Made by a program: the position numbers and the translations under genes. From positions 29,435 to 82,392 of the forward strand of contig DDBH01000002.1 in the NCBI GenBank assembly GCA_002333405.1: DNA of 52,958 bases. The letters run 5' to 3'. Of this stretch, positions 18,501 to 26,028 are shown piece after piece. Each line of letters starts with the position of its first letter. Positions within the stretch are counted from its first letter, which is position 1. The notes beneath the pieces are model-generated. The model did no database searches, was not told the DNA's origin, and worked only from the letters and a program-made list of their open reading frames with translations. Source of the DNA: Micrococcales bacterium UBA2037 (GTDB lineage: Bacteria > Actinomycetota > Actinomycetes > Actinomycetales > Microbacteriaceae).

Positions 18501-19005
18501 GTGCTTCCTGGTATTGACCCAAGCGCAATCTGGTTTGGACCTCGCCACCAGGGCAACCGGTTGTGGCAATCAGCCCTTTTCCGTATTTGGAAAGCAGTTC
18601 GCGATCCATTCTGGGCTTGAAGTAGTAACCGGACAGATAGGCCTCTGATGAGAGCCTGAACAGGTTCTGCATCGAGGCGTTATCGGTCGACCACATTGTC
18701 AGGTGGCTGTAAGCACCGCCGCCAGAGACATCGTCGCCTCCGCCATCGCCCCAGCGGACTCTGGTCTTGTCGGTTCTGCTGCCGGGGGCCAGATAGGCCT
18801 CGATGCCAATGACTGGCTTCACGCCGTGAGCATTTGCCTGTTTCCAAAATTCATATGCGCCGTGACTGTTTCCATGGTCGGTGATGGCTATTGCCGGCAT
18901 CTCTAGCTCAGCAGCCTTGGCTACAAGTTGCTTTATTCGTGCAGCACCGTCCAGCATCGAATATTCCGAGTGATTGTGGAGGTGGACAAATGACTTATCA
19001 GACAT
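15514..19005 (-). CDS. dnaE: DNA polymerase III subunit alpha
   Basis: DnaE is the replicative polymerase of 1163 residues. Domains in order are an N-terminal PHP domain (HLHNHSEYSMLDG, AITDHGN), the C-family palm with the catalytic Asp pair in PDIDVDF (about residues 408-414), fingers with GVHAAGVIMS and ALYRPGPM, helix-hairpin-helix (IKAGAFDGLG), and the OB fold (VSLAGLITQVQHK...). This is the DnaE1-type replicative enzyme. The RBS AGGAAAGGTGGA precedes the ATG. It is the last gene of the long minus-strand run, 26 bp after rluD, as in many Actinobacteria. It ends by overlapping the flavin reductase stop. Confidence 0.97.
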   Translation of the reverse strand: MSDKSFVHLHNHSEYSMLDGAARIKQLVAKAAELEMPAIAITDHGNSHGAYEFWKQANAHGVKPVIGIEAYLAPGSRTDKTRVRWGDGGGDDVSGGGAYSHLTMWSTDNASMQNLFRLSSEAYLSGYYFKPRMDRELLSKYGKGLIATTGCPGGEVQTRLRLGQYQEALDTASEFRDIFGAGNYFVEVMDHGLEIEKRVRDDLLRLAKDLQLPLVGTNDLHYTEKQDSVAHDALLCVQVGSTLDDPNRFKFESQEYYLKSAKQMRDLFSELPEAADNTLLIAERSEVDFAKRDLMPRFPVPEGETESGLLEKQVWAGMATRFPIGFSEEHRRQAAYEIDVIKSMGFPGYFLVVADFIRWAREQGIRVGPGRGSAAGSLASYALGITELDPLKHDLIFERFLNPERLSMPDIDVDFDDRRRSEVIRYVTQKYGDDRVAQIVTFGTIKAKQALKDASRVMALPYAVGEKLTKAMPPMVLGRDISLGDLVDENSERYSEAAEFREIIETDPQSDDVFKLARGLESLKRQWGVHAAGVIMSAEPLMDVIPIMKREEDGAIITQFDQPPCEDLGLLKMDFLGLRNLTVLDDALQNIRENRDQKVVLEELELDEDKNTFELLSRGDTLGVFQLDSDNMRSLLRLLKPTEFEHISAVIALYRPGPMGMNSHTNYAQRKNGLQDIDGVHPELAEPLKEILGPTYGLIVYQEQVMAAAQKVAGYTLGQADLLRRAMGKKKPEELDKQFEIFSEGMKANGYSPAAVKALWDTLLPFADYAFNKAHSAGYGVLSYWTGYLKANFPAEYMAALLTSVGDSKDKLAIYLNECRRMGIKVLPPDVNESIGVFAAVGDDIRFGLEAVRNVGHNVVEAIIAARKAEPFTSFDDFLTRVGQQASTKRVVESLIKAGAFDGLGNTRRSLVAVFEEAIESAAVKRKQSANGQVDLFGGILDEDPSVIKIPDLPEWTKRDLLAHEREMLGLYVSDHPLAGQEAMLMQHSDMGTIDLKQSDIQDGETVSLAGLITQVQHKVARTSGNQYAQVTLEDFSGEISIMFMGKTYLQNREFLVADQTVAVRGRVSRRDEEMTMQAYSIDVLEAGREQGGVLKLKIQENLATKERLVRLGAILDAHPGPCEVQVRLVGSADRHFILPQRVSVGHDLFGELKALLGTDSVS

Positions 19006-19031
19006 CTTCCACCTTTCCTAGAGACCCTATG

Positions 19032-19976
19032 TTAGAACCGAAATTCAACATCACGCAGGCGATCGAGGGCGATTTTCAAATCAGCTGGATATTCGGTCTC
19101 GAATTCGACCTGTTCGCCCGAGATTGGATGTGCGAAGCCAAGCTTTTTTGCATGCAGCCACTGCCTGCTGAGATCAAGTGCACCTGCAAGCTTTGGGTCT
19201 GAGCCGTAAACCGGATCACCCACCAAAGGGTGTCGAAAATGAGCAAAGTGCACTCTGATTTGGTGGGTTCGGCCTGTTTCTAGGCCAATTTTCATCAGGG
19301 CTGCCCCGGGGAGGAGCTCAATAGTCTCGTAATGGGTCACAGCAGGCTTACCAGCGGCCGAAATGGTGAACTTGTAGTCATGCTTGGTGCTGCGCGCAAT
19401 TGGCGTGTCAATGGTTCCTGTGGTCGGATCTGGGTGTCCCTGCACCAGCGCATGGTAGGTCTTACTGACGACTCGATCCCTAAAGGCCTGCTTCAACACC
19501 GAATAGGCAGCTTCAGACTTAGCCAAGACCATCAAACCGCTGGTGCCAACATCGAGCCGCTGCACAATCCCTTGGCGTTCTTGAGCGCCAGAAGTTGTCA
19601 GCTGAATACCTCGTGCCAATAACACGCCAGGCACGCTTGGCCCTACAAAGCCCTGGGAAGGGTGAGAAACAACCCCCGCAGGTTTGTTGATCACGATTAT
19701 GTGATCGTCTTGGAACACAATCTCAAGCTCTGGAACGTCCTCCGCCTGCACTTCGACTGTGGACCTAACTTCCGGAAGGGTCACCTCTAGCAGTGAATCG
19801 GCCACGAGGCGGTCAGATTTTCCAATCGGTTTTCCATCCTGAGTCACCGCCCCCGCCAGCAATAGCTCAGCCGCTTGAGACCTGGACATGCCAAGCATTT
19901 TTGCAAGGCCCGCGTCGGCACGCTGACCATCGAAATCTGGCGGAACTGGCAGCAATCTAGGCTGCACGCCCGCCAC
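19032..19976 (-). CDS. rluD: RluA-family 23S rRNA pseudouridine synthase (RluD-like)
   Basis: This 314-residue enzyme has an N-terminal S4 RNA-binding domain (DAGLAKMLGMSRSQAAELLLAG) and a catalytic domain with QRLDVGTSGLMVLAKS, whose Asp is the nucleophile. The usual HRLD is QRLD here. Other motifs are INKPAGVVSHPS, ETGRTHQIRVHF and PLVGDPVYG. The start is uncertain: GTG at 19976 and GTG at 19967 both overlap the end of lspA, and AGGTGG lies 5 nt before 19967. It likely modifies 23S rRNA; the exact site is inferred from the family. Position between lspA and dnaE is the normal actinobacterial order. Confidence 0.9.
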   Translation of the reverse strand: MAGVQPRLLPVPPDFDGQRADAGLAKMLGMSRSQAAELLLAGAVTQDGKPIGKSDRLVADSLLEVTLPEVRSTVEVQAEDVPELEIVFQDDHIIVINKPAGVVSHPSQGFVGPSVPGVLLARGIQLTTSGAQERQGIVQRLDVGTSGLMVLAKSEAAYSVLKQAFRDRVVSKTYHALVQGHPDPTTGTIDTPIARSTKHDYKFTISAAGKPAVTHYETIELLPGAALMKIGLETGRTHQIRVHFAHFRHPLVGDPVYGSDPKLAGALDLSRQWLHAKKLGFAHPISGEQVEFETEYPADLKIALDRLRDVEFRF

Positions 19977-20457
19977 CTATCTCATCCCCGCGCATGGTCT
20001 GAATAACAACCAAAATCACCCCGACCACCAGGAAACTGTCGGCGAGGTTGAAAATTGGAAAGTTGAATGGGATCTGAATGAAGTCCACGACATGACCGTT
20101 GAAGAACTCTGGAGCCTTGAAGACGCGGTCAATCCAGTTGCCGGCTGCCCCGCCCAACACAAAACCAGCAATCAGCGCCCAGTACCCGGTTTTGACGCGC
20201 GGTCCGTAGATCAACATCGCGATCACCGCGATTGTTGAAATAAGTGCCAAAACCCAAGTTGCTCCAACCCCAAGCGAAAACGCGGCGGCGTCGTTATAGG
20301 CAAGGCGGAATTTTAGAAGCTCACCAACTACCGGGACCGAAACACCGGTTAGGTTCGCCTCGGCCCAAAACTTGGTGGCTTGGTCAACGGCAGTTACCAG
20401 TGCTGCGGTGCCAAGGAATAGCGTTATTCGCTTAGCGGCGGCGTTAATTACCTTCAC
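19957..20457 (-). CDS. lspA: Lipoprotein signal peptidase
   Basis: LspA is the membrane aspartyl peptidase that cleaves prolipoproteins after lipidation; CtaC in this window is one expected substrate. Four membrane segments are visible. The catalytic Asp residues are in GNWIDRVF and FNLADSF. I chose GTG at 20457 (166 residues, usual length), whose codons overlap the end of divIVA; a TTG at 20499 would add a 14-residue extension that reads only as divIVA in another frame. The gene ends inside the start region of rluD. Confidence 0.93.
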   Translation of the reverse strand: MKVINAAAKRITLFLGTAALVTAVDQATKFWAEANLTGVSVPVVGELLKFRLAYNDAAAFSLGVGATWVLALISTIAVIAMLIYGPRVKTGYWALIAGFVLGGAAGNWIDRVFKAPEFFNGHVVDFIQIPFNFPIFNLADSFLVVGVILVVIQTMRGDEIGGGRAA

Positions 20458-21064
20458 CAGACAGGTCGTCTTCTTCAGGCTCAGTGGCCACTTCGGCAAC
20501 CTCAGGCTCAGCTGGAGCTACCACGACGGAAGCTTCCTCTTGAATAAGGTTTTCCAGCTGGTCTTCGATGTATCTGCGAAGCTGCTCGCGGTAGTCGGCC
20601 TCGAATAGCTTCAGCTCTTCGATGCTCTCGAGCACCTTCTTGCGCTCCAGCTCAAGCTTGCCGATGACCTCACGAGATTCCGCCTCAGCATCGCGAATTA
20701 GGCGCGATGCCTGCTCTTGGCCCTCGCGAACCAACTGATCGCGCTTTACCTGACCATCGCGGACGTGATCTTCGTGAAGTTTTTGGGCCAACTCAATAAT
20801 GCTCTTGGAAGAATCTGTGCCCTCTAGTGAGCCGTCGTCAACAACTGCCGAGGCCTGCGGGAACGCTTCTGCCGCTGCCGGAGCGGCAAATACGTCCGAA
20901 GACGAGCCGGAGCCGGCCTTTAGGTCCTGGTTTTCGGAAAGGACTCGGCGGAACTCAACAACAACCGCGTCCAGGAAGTCATCGACCTCATCCTGGTCGT
21001 AACCTTCGCGGAACTTGGTGGTCAGAAATCTCTTGCTGAGAATGTCCTCGGGCGACATCGCCAT
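20444..21064 (-). CDS. divIVA: DivIVA/Wag31-type polar growth and septum protein
   Basis: DivIVA (Wag31, antigen 84) is a coiled-coil scaffold that binds curved membrane at the poles and septum and directs actinobacterial cell-wall growth. The N-terminal lipid-binding domain is clear: MSPEDILSKRFLTTKFREGY then QDEVDDFLDAVV. A Ser/Ala-rich linker follows (about residues 50-80), then a long coiled coil rich in Glu/Arg/Lys (about 85-175) and an acidic tail ending in DDLSGEGN. It has 206 residues. Two in-frame ATGs lie 6 bp apart at the start. A candidate promoter and a palindrome lie just upstream, in the 53-bp gap after yggT. Confidence 0.95.
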   Translation of the reverse strand: MAMSPEDILSKRFLTTKFREGYDQDEVDDFLDAVVVEFRRVLSENQDLKAGSGSSSDVFAAPAAAEAFPQASAVVDDGSLEGTDSSKSIIELAQKLHEDHVRDGQVKRDQLVREGQEQASRLIRDAEAESREVIGKLELERKKVLESIEELKLFEADYREQLRRYIEDQLENLIQEEASVVVAPAEPEVAEVATEPEEDDLSGEGN

Positions 21065-21085
21065 CTTCTACCTCTTCTAAGTTTT

Positions 21086-21134
21086 GCTCAGTGAGCTGAT
21101 CACTATGTTATTGGCAGTTACAGGCCTCTTGCAA
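21086..21134 (-). promoter_or_regulatory. Candidate divIVA promoter with downstream palindrome
   Basis: On the minus strand TTGCAA (21134-21129) and TAACAT (21110-21105) are separated by 18 bp, a reasonable -35/-10 pair; the -35 lies inside the yggT end. GCTCAGTGAGC (21086-21096), an 11-bp palindrome, follows the -10 at the expected start of transcription and could be an operator or RNA hairpin. AGAGGTAGAAG then precedes the divIVA ATG. Confidence 0.4.
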
Positions 21135-21402
21135 AGCTCTGCAAAATAAGAACGATTATTAATAGCACCGTCCAGGCCAAATCTAGAGCGATCGGTCCCA
21201 GTCGAAACGGTGGGATTAGCTTTCTGAAAAACTTCAATGGCGGGTCGGTTACGGTGTAGCACAAGTCAAAGACGGGCAACAGCAGCCCTTTCGGGCGCCA
21301 GCCTCTGTTTACGCTCATCACCAATTCGGCAATGAACCTGACGATCATTGCGTAGAAAAAAAGCTGAAGAACCCAGTAAAGAGTTAGGCCAATTATTGAC
21401 AT
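21118..21402 (-). CDS. YggT family membrane protein
   Basis: This 94-residue protein has two hydrophobic segments (about residues 5-25 and 70-92) separated by the conserved block SVNRGWRPKGLLLPVFDLCYTVTDPPLKFFRKLIPP, shortened here to its key parts: RGWRPKG, TDPPL and RKLIPP. YggT is a conserved gene between sepF and divIVA in Actinobacteria; it is thought to help envelope integrity or division, but its molecular role is unknown. Its ATG begins 2 bp after the sepF stop, so the pair is cotranscribed. Confidence 0.92.
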   Translation of the reverse strand: MSIIGLTLYWVLQLFFYAMIVRFIAELVMSVNRGWRPKGLLLPVFDLCYTVTDPPLKFFRKLIPPFRLGPIALDLAWTVLLIIVLILQSFARGL

Positions 21403-21404
21403 GC

Positions 21405-21812
21405 CTACGCTAGGAAGTCTTCGGAATCGACTGGCTCAACCTCAGGGTCAGCGTCTGAAACTGAAACGTGACTTGGGCTAAGCAGGAAAACCTTTGGTGT
21501 CACGCGGCGCAAGTGGCCTTCGAGGCCCTCTTTCAGGCCAAGCATGAAATCGCGCATTTGCTTGGCGTCGGCCTCGCTCATGCCGCCGATGTTCACAATC
21601 ACAGGAACGCCGGTGCGGTAGTGAGCCGCAACCTCTTTGGCGTCAGCGTAGGTCTGAGGCTCAAGAGTGATGATCTCTGACATGTCCGAAGCTTTTCTCG
21701 GTCTAGGAGCGCTCGTTCTTGGCGCACTAGCGCGGGGCTTGCTGGCGTCAGGCTTGGTTGTCTCTGAACTTCCAAAACCGAAATAATTCATTGCAGAACT
21801 AAAAATGCCCAT
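21405..21812 (-). CDS. sepF: Cell division protein SepF
   Basis: SepF tethers FtsZ to the membrane; in Actinobacteria, which lack FtsA, it is the main anchor. It has 135 residues. The N-terminal amphipathic membrane-binding helix is MGIFSSAMNYFGFG. A Pro/Ala/Ser/Arg linker follows (about residues 20-42), and then the compact SepF domain with SEIITLEPQTYADAKEVA, VIVNIGGMSEADAKQMRDF and a C-terminal FLLSPSHVSVS. A good RBS, AAGGAG, lies 7 nt before the ATG. It sits in the order ftsZ-yggS-sepF-yggT-divIVA. An acidic tail DPEVEPVDSEDFLA ends the protein. Confidence 0.95.
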   Translation of the reverse strand: MGIFSSAMNYFGFGSSETTKPDASKPRASAPRTSAPRPRKASDMSEIITLEPQTYADAKEVAAHYRTGVPVIVNIGGMSEADAKQMRDFMLGLKEGLEGHLRRVTPKVFLLSPSHVSVSDADPEVEPVDSEDFLA

Positions 21813-21838
21813 TTAATACTCCTTGTGTTGGGTCAAGA

Positions 21839-22534
21839 CTATGTGTTGTTTCCTCGTGGGCCGGTAATTTCACTGCCAACTCTCAAGTGTGTCGCACCAA
21901 ATTCGATGGCCTGCTCAAAATCGGCACTCATGCCAAGCGACAGCTTGTTGGCCGAAGCGACTACTTCCTGCAGCGTTTGGCTGTGCTTCTGAACGCGCTC
22001 AAAGTCAACCCTGGGATCGACTCCCAACCCAGCAACAGCCATTAGCCCCAGAACCTCTAGGTTTTCAACCTCAGCAGCCCGTTCCGCGAACTGCTTGATT
22101 GAATCAGGTGCGAGCCCTCCTCGGTTGGGGTCGTCGGTGAGGTTTAGCTCAATGAATGCAGAAACCTGTTTCCCGGAATTGGCAAGCTGCTTTGCCAGCT
22201 CTTTGAGCAAGGAGCTCCGGTCCAAAGAGTGAATAACATCTGCATAACTCAGGACGCTCTTGACCTTGTTGGACTGCAGTTGGCCCACAAAGTGCCAGCT
22301 GGCCGCAGCATCTGGCCGCAATTGACTCAAGAGCTCAGCCTTTGGCTTTGCCTCTTGGTCCTTGTTTTCACCAAACGCCAGCTGGCCTAGATCTACTAGT
22401 TCAGCTACGAGACTTGCTGGATGAGTCTTTGTGACAACGATTAGTTCGATTTCAGCGCGAGTGCGACGAGATTTACTGGCCGCGTCGGCAATGCGAGCTT
22501 GAACCTGATCGTAACGAAGCGAAAGTTCAATCAA
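21839..22534 (-). CDS. YggS family PLP-binding protein
   Basis: This 231-residue fold-type III PLP protein (PLPBP/YggS) is involved in pyridoxal phosphate homeostasis and has no known catalytic activity. The Lys that binds PLP is in VVTKTHP near residue 35. Other family blocks are FGENKDQEAKPKAEL, WHFVGQLQSNKVK, SLDRSS, LGLMAVAG, LSMGMS-like LSLGMSADFEQAIEFGATHLRVGSEI at the C-terminus (GATHLRVGS is the phosphate site). It overlaps ftsZ by 4 bp; the yfiH-type gene that often separates the two in Actinobacteria is absent. Confidence 0.94.
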   Translation of the reverse strand: MIELSLRYDQVQARIADAASKSRRTRAEIELIVVTKTHPASLVAELVDLGQLAFGENKDQEAKPKAELLSQLRPDAAASWHFVGQLQSNKVKSVLSYADVIHSLDRSSLLKELAKQLANSGKQVSAFIELNLTDDPNRGGLAPDSIKQFAERAAEVENLEVLGLMAVAGLGVDPRVDFERVQKHSQTLQEVVASANKLSLGMSADFEQAIEFGATHLRVGSEITGPRGNNT

Positions 22535-23721
22535 CGGAAGAATTCAGGCAAGTCCAGGTCGTCGCCAAAGTAGCCCGGGGTTGAGACCTTCTCTTTTACC
22601 TCAGTGGTCTCCTGGGCATCCTCTTCGAATTCAAAACTTGGAGCAGCAATTACCTGTGGCTCCGGAGCATCAACCGCATCGGCATCTAGAACCTGCGCTT
22701 CGTTGGCTGTCTCGGAGGCCGCAGCAAGAGCCGCAACGCCTAGGGCAGAAGCCTCGAACTTACGGTGAGTTGGCTCGCCGCCATCAAAGCCGGCGGCAAT
22801 AACTGTGATTCGAACTTCGTCACCCAGGGTGTCCTCAATGGTTGCACCGAAGATAATGTTCGCCTCCGGGTGGACGGCTTCCTGAACCAACCTGGCAGCG
22901 TCATCAATTTCATGCAGCCCAAGATCGGAAGCTCCCTGAACCAAAAGCAATACTCCGTGAGCACCCTCGATGGTTGCCTCCAACAGTGGAGAAGACACAG
23001 CGATCTCTGCGGCACGCACCGCACGGTCCTCACCCTTGGCGGTACCGATACCCATCAGCGCACTGCCAGCTCCCTGCATCACCGACTTGACGTCGTTGAA
23101 GTCAAGGTTGATCAGTCCTGGAACCACGATCAAGTCGCTAATTCCCTGAACACCGGCTCTTAGGACATCGTCAGCTGTCATGAAGGCCTCAAGAGCGGAA
23201 ACCTTCTTGTTGGACATTTCAAGCAGTCGCTGGTTCGGAACCACGATTAGGGTGTCTACTTCTTCACGAAGGGCCTGAATACCCTCATCTGCCTGAACTG
23301 CTCGACGCTTTCCCTCAAAATTAAATGGCCTGGTCACGACACCCACGGTCAGTGCCCCAAGACGCTTAGCAATGCGAGCAACCACCGGTGCACCACCGGT
23401 TCCGGTTCCGCCACCCTCGCCAGCTGTCACAAAGACCATGTCTGCACCCTTGAGAGCCGACTCGATCTCGCTCTCGTGCTCCTCAGCAGCTCTGCGACCA
23501 ACCTCTGGGTCTGCCCCAGCTCCAAGACCACGGGTAATGTCACGCCCAATGTCCAGCTTCACGTCGGCATCGCTCATCAATAGCGCCTGTGCGTCTGTGT
23601 TGACCGCTACAAACTCGACTCCGCGAAGACCTGACTGAACCATTCGGTTCAGAGCGTTTACTCCGCCGCCGCCGACTCCAACAACTTTGATGACGGCCTG
23701 GTAATTAGGGCTGTGTGACAC
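22531..23721 (-). CDS. ftsZ: Cell division protein FtsZ
   Basis: FtsZ is the tubulin-like GTPase that forms the Z-ring. It has 396 residues. Visible are GVGGGGVNALNRM at the N-terminus, the tubulin signature GGGTGTGGAP, the T7 loop NLDFNDVKSVM with its catalytic Asp residues, and the conserved C-terminal peptide DDLDLPEFFR that binds SepF and FtsW. An acidic linker of about 70 residues precedes it. The start is GTG at 23721 with a perfect AGGAGG 5 nt upstream, the strongest ribosome site I noted in the window, fitting high FtsZ need. A 138-bp gap with a hairpin separates it from ftsQ. Confidence 0.98.
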   Translation of the reverse strand: MSHSPNYQAVIKVVGVGGGGVNALNRMVQSGLRGVEFVAVNTDAQALLMSDADVKLDIGRDITRGLGAGADPEVGRRAAEEHESEIESALKGADMVFVTAGEGGGTGTGGAPVVARIAKRLGALTVGVVTRPFNFEGKRRAVQADEGIQALREEVDTLIVVPNQRLLEMSNKKVSALEAFMTADDVLRAGVQGISDLIVVPGLINLDFNDVKSVMQGAGSALMGIGTAKGEDRAVRAAEIAVSSPLLEATIEGAHGVLLLVQGASDLGLHEIDDAARLVQEAVHPEANIIFGATIEDTLGDEVRITVIAAGFDGGEPTHRKFEASALGVAALAAASETANEAQVLDADAVDAPEPQVIAAPSFEFEEDAQETTEVKEKVSTPGYFGDDLDLPEFFR

Positions 23722-23744
23722 TTTTGCCTCCTAGCGAAAACCCT

Positions 23745-23769
23745 AAAGCTAAGGCTGAGGCTTAGCTTT
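23745..23769 (-). promoter_or_regulatory. Hairpin in the ftsQ-ftsZ intergenic region
   Basis: AAAGCTAAG and CTTAGCTTT form a perfect 9-bp inverted repeat with a 7-nt loop, placed 23 nt before the ftsZ start codon. On the transcribed strand it is followed by AGGGTTTT, too weak for a good terminator. It may be an attenuator, an RNA processing or stabilising structure, or an operator. The rest of the 138-bp gap (to 23859) has AT-rich tracts that could hold an ftsZ promoter, but I cannot name a clear -10/-35 pair. Confidence 0.5.
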
Positions 23770-23859
23770 TCATCGAGTTTTCAATTTGCGCGTAGAAATT
23801 AGGCCTTGTTTCAAGCAAATAGAGCCAAGCGCTCGGGCGTGTCGGAAACGCCTTTGGGC

Positions 23860-24639
23860 CTAGGAATCGGGGTACTGCACCACGGGAGAGTTTGGCGAAC
23901 TCACATCAACCGTCAACGCTCGATCGAGACCCGTTGCAATCAACGAATCCAGCACTTTTGCCTTCAGCAATGCCTGGTCGGTTGATCCCCAAAAGACCCC
24001 GAGGTTGCTGTCCCGCAACACCAGTTTTATGGTCAGCGCTTGGCTGACTTCTACCGAGAAAATCTTCTGATAGGTACTAACGGGCAATGACAGCAGCAGC
24101 TCAACCGCGGTTTCGTAGGTGGGATTGCCGACCGGATTGCCGGTAAAAGCGAAAAACGGATAGAGGCCGATTTCGTCGGTTTGTGCAATTTGTACACCCG
24201 CGGCGTCGTAAAGGTAGTTCATGCCGGAACGAACCAGCACCAGCAGTGGCTGCCGCTCTCGAATCGTCAGACGCAGGGTATTTGGGGGCTCGGCCTGAAA
24301 GGTGAAGGTTTCGATCAAACTGAAATCACCCAGCAGCTCTGCAACCTCGCTCTCGCTGATTGTGGTCATTGGCCGGTCGTAAAGGCTGGACAAAGCTGTC
24401 TCGATTTCTGAGGAAGCAATTCGGTCGTTACCGGTGATAGTGATGCTCTGAACTGCCAACATCGGAGTGAAAAAACTTGCCAACACAACCAAAATCAGAA
24501 TCAGTGGCCCAGATATCCCGAGGATGCGCCCCCACATTGCGAATGGTCCAAGTTTTGCCCTGGAGCCCTCTGAGCGGACCTTCGTGCCTCGGATTCGCCT
24601 GCGCTCTTGCACAAGTAATTGGCGTTCTGCCTTTTTCAA
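23860..24639 (-). CDS. ftsQ: Cell division protein FtsQ (POTRA domain)
   Basis: FtsQ links the Z-ring to septal wall synthesis through FtsL and FtsB-type partners. It has 259 residues: a basic cytoplasmic N-terminus (RRRIRGTKVRSEGSR), one membrane segment at about residues 37-65, a POTRA domain (VQSITITGNDRIASSEIETAL), and the FtsQ beta domain with IRERQPLLVLV and later LGVFWGS. The start is TTG at 24639, immediately after the murC stop, with GGAGGAG overlapping the murC end as ribosome site. It is divergent in sequence, as FtsQ usually is, but its place between murC and ftsZ is diagnostic. Confidence 0.92.
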   Translation of the reverse strand: MKKAERQLLVQERRRIRGTKVRSEGSRAKLGPFAMWGRILGISGPLILILVVLASFFTPMLAVQSITITGNDRIASSEIETALSSLYDRPMTTISESEVAELLGDFSLIETFTFQAEPPNTLRLTIRERQPLLVLVRSGMNYLYDAAGVQIAQTDEIGLYPFFAFTGNPVGNPTYETAVELLLSLPVSTYQKIFSVEVSQALTIKLVLRDSNLGVFWGSTDQALLKAKVLDSLIATGLDRALTVDVSSPNSPVVQYPDS

Positions 24640-26028
24640 CTACTCCTCCAGCGCGCTTAGCAGGGCTGGAACCATCTTGTAGATGTCGCCGCAGCCCATG
24701 GTGATTATGAAATCACCAGGCTTGGCCAATCCGGCGGCAACAGCTGGGACATCGTCCCATTCCGGCACCAGTTTCACAACACCTTGGTCGCCATAGGCAT
24801 CCGTGATTAGGTCAGCGGTAACCCCGGGCTCGGGATCCTCGCGAGCCGCGTAGATTGAAGTCACGATGCTGATGTCGCTAAGCGCCAGTGCTTCAGCAAA
24901 TTCCCTGTAGAAAATTCTCGTGCGGCTGAAAAGGTGCGGCTGAAACACAGTGATTAGTCGACCTGAACCACAGGCAGCCCGCGCCGCCTTGAGTGCCGCC
25001 GCTACTTCGGTGGGGTGGTGAGCGAAGTCGTCATAGACACAAACTCCCCGATGGCTTCCGTGCAGCTGAAAGCGTCGGTCGGTTCCGCAAAATCCTGCCA
25101 CCGCCTCCACGCTCTTAGAAAAGTCAAAACCGAGTCCAACCAAAACTGCAATCGCACCGGCGGCATTAATCGCGTTGTGCTCCCCCGGAATCGACAGACT
25201 CAACAGCTCGCTCTGACCCTGGTATTCGATTCTGGCGCTTACCTGAGGGCCGGTTGAATCAATGCTCGAGAGCCTGACGGTTGCAGTGGCGTCTTTGCCA
25301 AAGGTGATTACTCGGTCGTGACTTAGCCGCTGCCTAACAGCTATTGCGCCCGGGTCGTCACTGGAGATCACAACCAAGTGACTGGCGGCATCGGCAAATT
25401 TTGCAAATTCACCCTGAAATGCCTCGAGCGAACCGAAGTGATCCAAGTGGTCAGGGTCAACGTTTGTTATTAGAGCTACAGCTGTGTCGTAGTGCAGGAA
25501 GCTGCTGTCTGACTCATCGGCTTCAATCACAAAATGCTCGCCCTTGCCAAACCCACTGGAGGCCCCATATTCCTGAATGACGCCGCCGTTGACAAACGAA
25601 GGATCGGCACCGAGCTTGGATAGCCCTGTTACGACCATGCCCGTCGAGGTGGTTTTTCCATGGGCTCCGGCAACCGCGATGAGTTTGCCCTGCGAGCCAA
25701 GATGTGCCAGCAGAGCAGAGCGGTGCAGCACCGGAAGTCCGCTCTCGATTGCAAGCAATAGCTCCGGGTTTGTTTCCCAGAGTGCTGAGGTAACAACCAC
25801 GGTGTCTGCGTCGCCCAGGTTCCTAGCATCATGACCAATGGTAATTTTCGCGCCAAGAGCCTCAAGGGCTTTGATATTCGGGCTGTCTCTGACATCAGAG
25901 CCCGTTACCTGATACCCCATCTGGAGCAGCATTCGGGCTATGCCTGACATCCCAGATCCACCAATGCCAATAAAGTGAACTTTGCCCAAGTCCTTAGGGA
26001 TCGGTTGAGAATAATCTGGCTTAATCAC
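24640..26028 (-). CDS. murC: UDP-N-acetylmuramate--L-alanine ligase
   Basis: MurC adds the first amino acid to UDP-MurNAc in the cytoplasm. It has 462 residues. Motifs are the N-terminal VHFIGIGGSGMSGIARML (UDP binding), AGAHGKTTSTGMV (P-loop), NVDPDHLDHFGS, and YDDFAHHPTEVAAAL in the C-terminal domain. In many other bacteria MurA and MurB lie close by; neither is in this window. The start is GTG at 26028, overlapping murG by 8 bp. It is followed directly by ftsQ. Confidence 0.97.
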   Translation of the reverse strand: MIKPDYSQPIPKDLGKVHFIGIGGSGMSGIARMLLQMGYQVTGSDVRDSPNIKALEALGAKITIGHDARNLGDADTVVVTSALWETNPELLLAIESGLPVLHRSALLAHLGSQGKLIAVAGAHGKTTSTGMVVTGLSKLGADPSFVNGGVIQEYGASSGFGKGEHFVIEADESDSSFLHYDTAVALITNVDPDHLDHFGSLEAFQGEFAKFADAASHLVVISSDDPGAIAVRQRLSHDRVITFGKDATATVRLSSIDSTGPQVSARIEYQGQSELLSLSIPGEHNAINAAGAIAVLVGLGFDFSKSVEAVAGFCGTDRRFQLHGSHRGVCVYDDFAHHPTEVAAALKAARAACGSGRLITVFQPHLFSRTRIFYREFAEALALSDISIVTSIYAAREDPEPGVTADLITDAYGDQGVVKLVPEWDDVPAVAAGLAKPGDFIITMGCGDIYKMVPALLSALEE

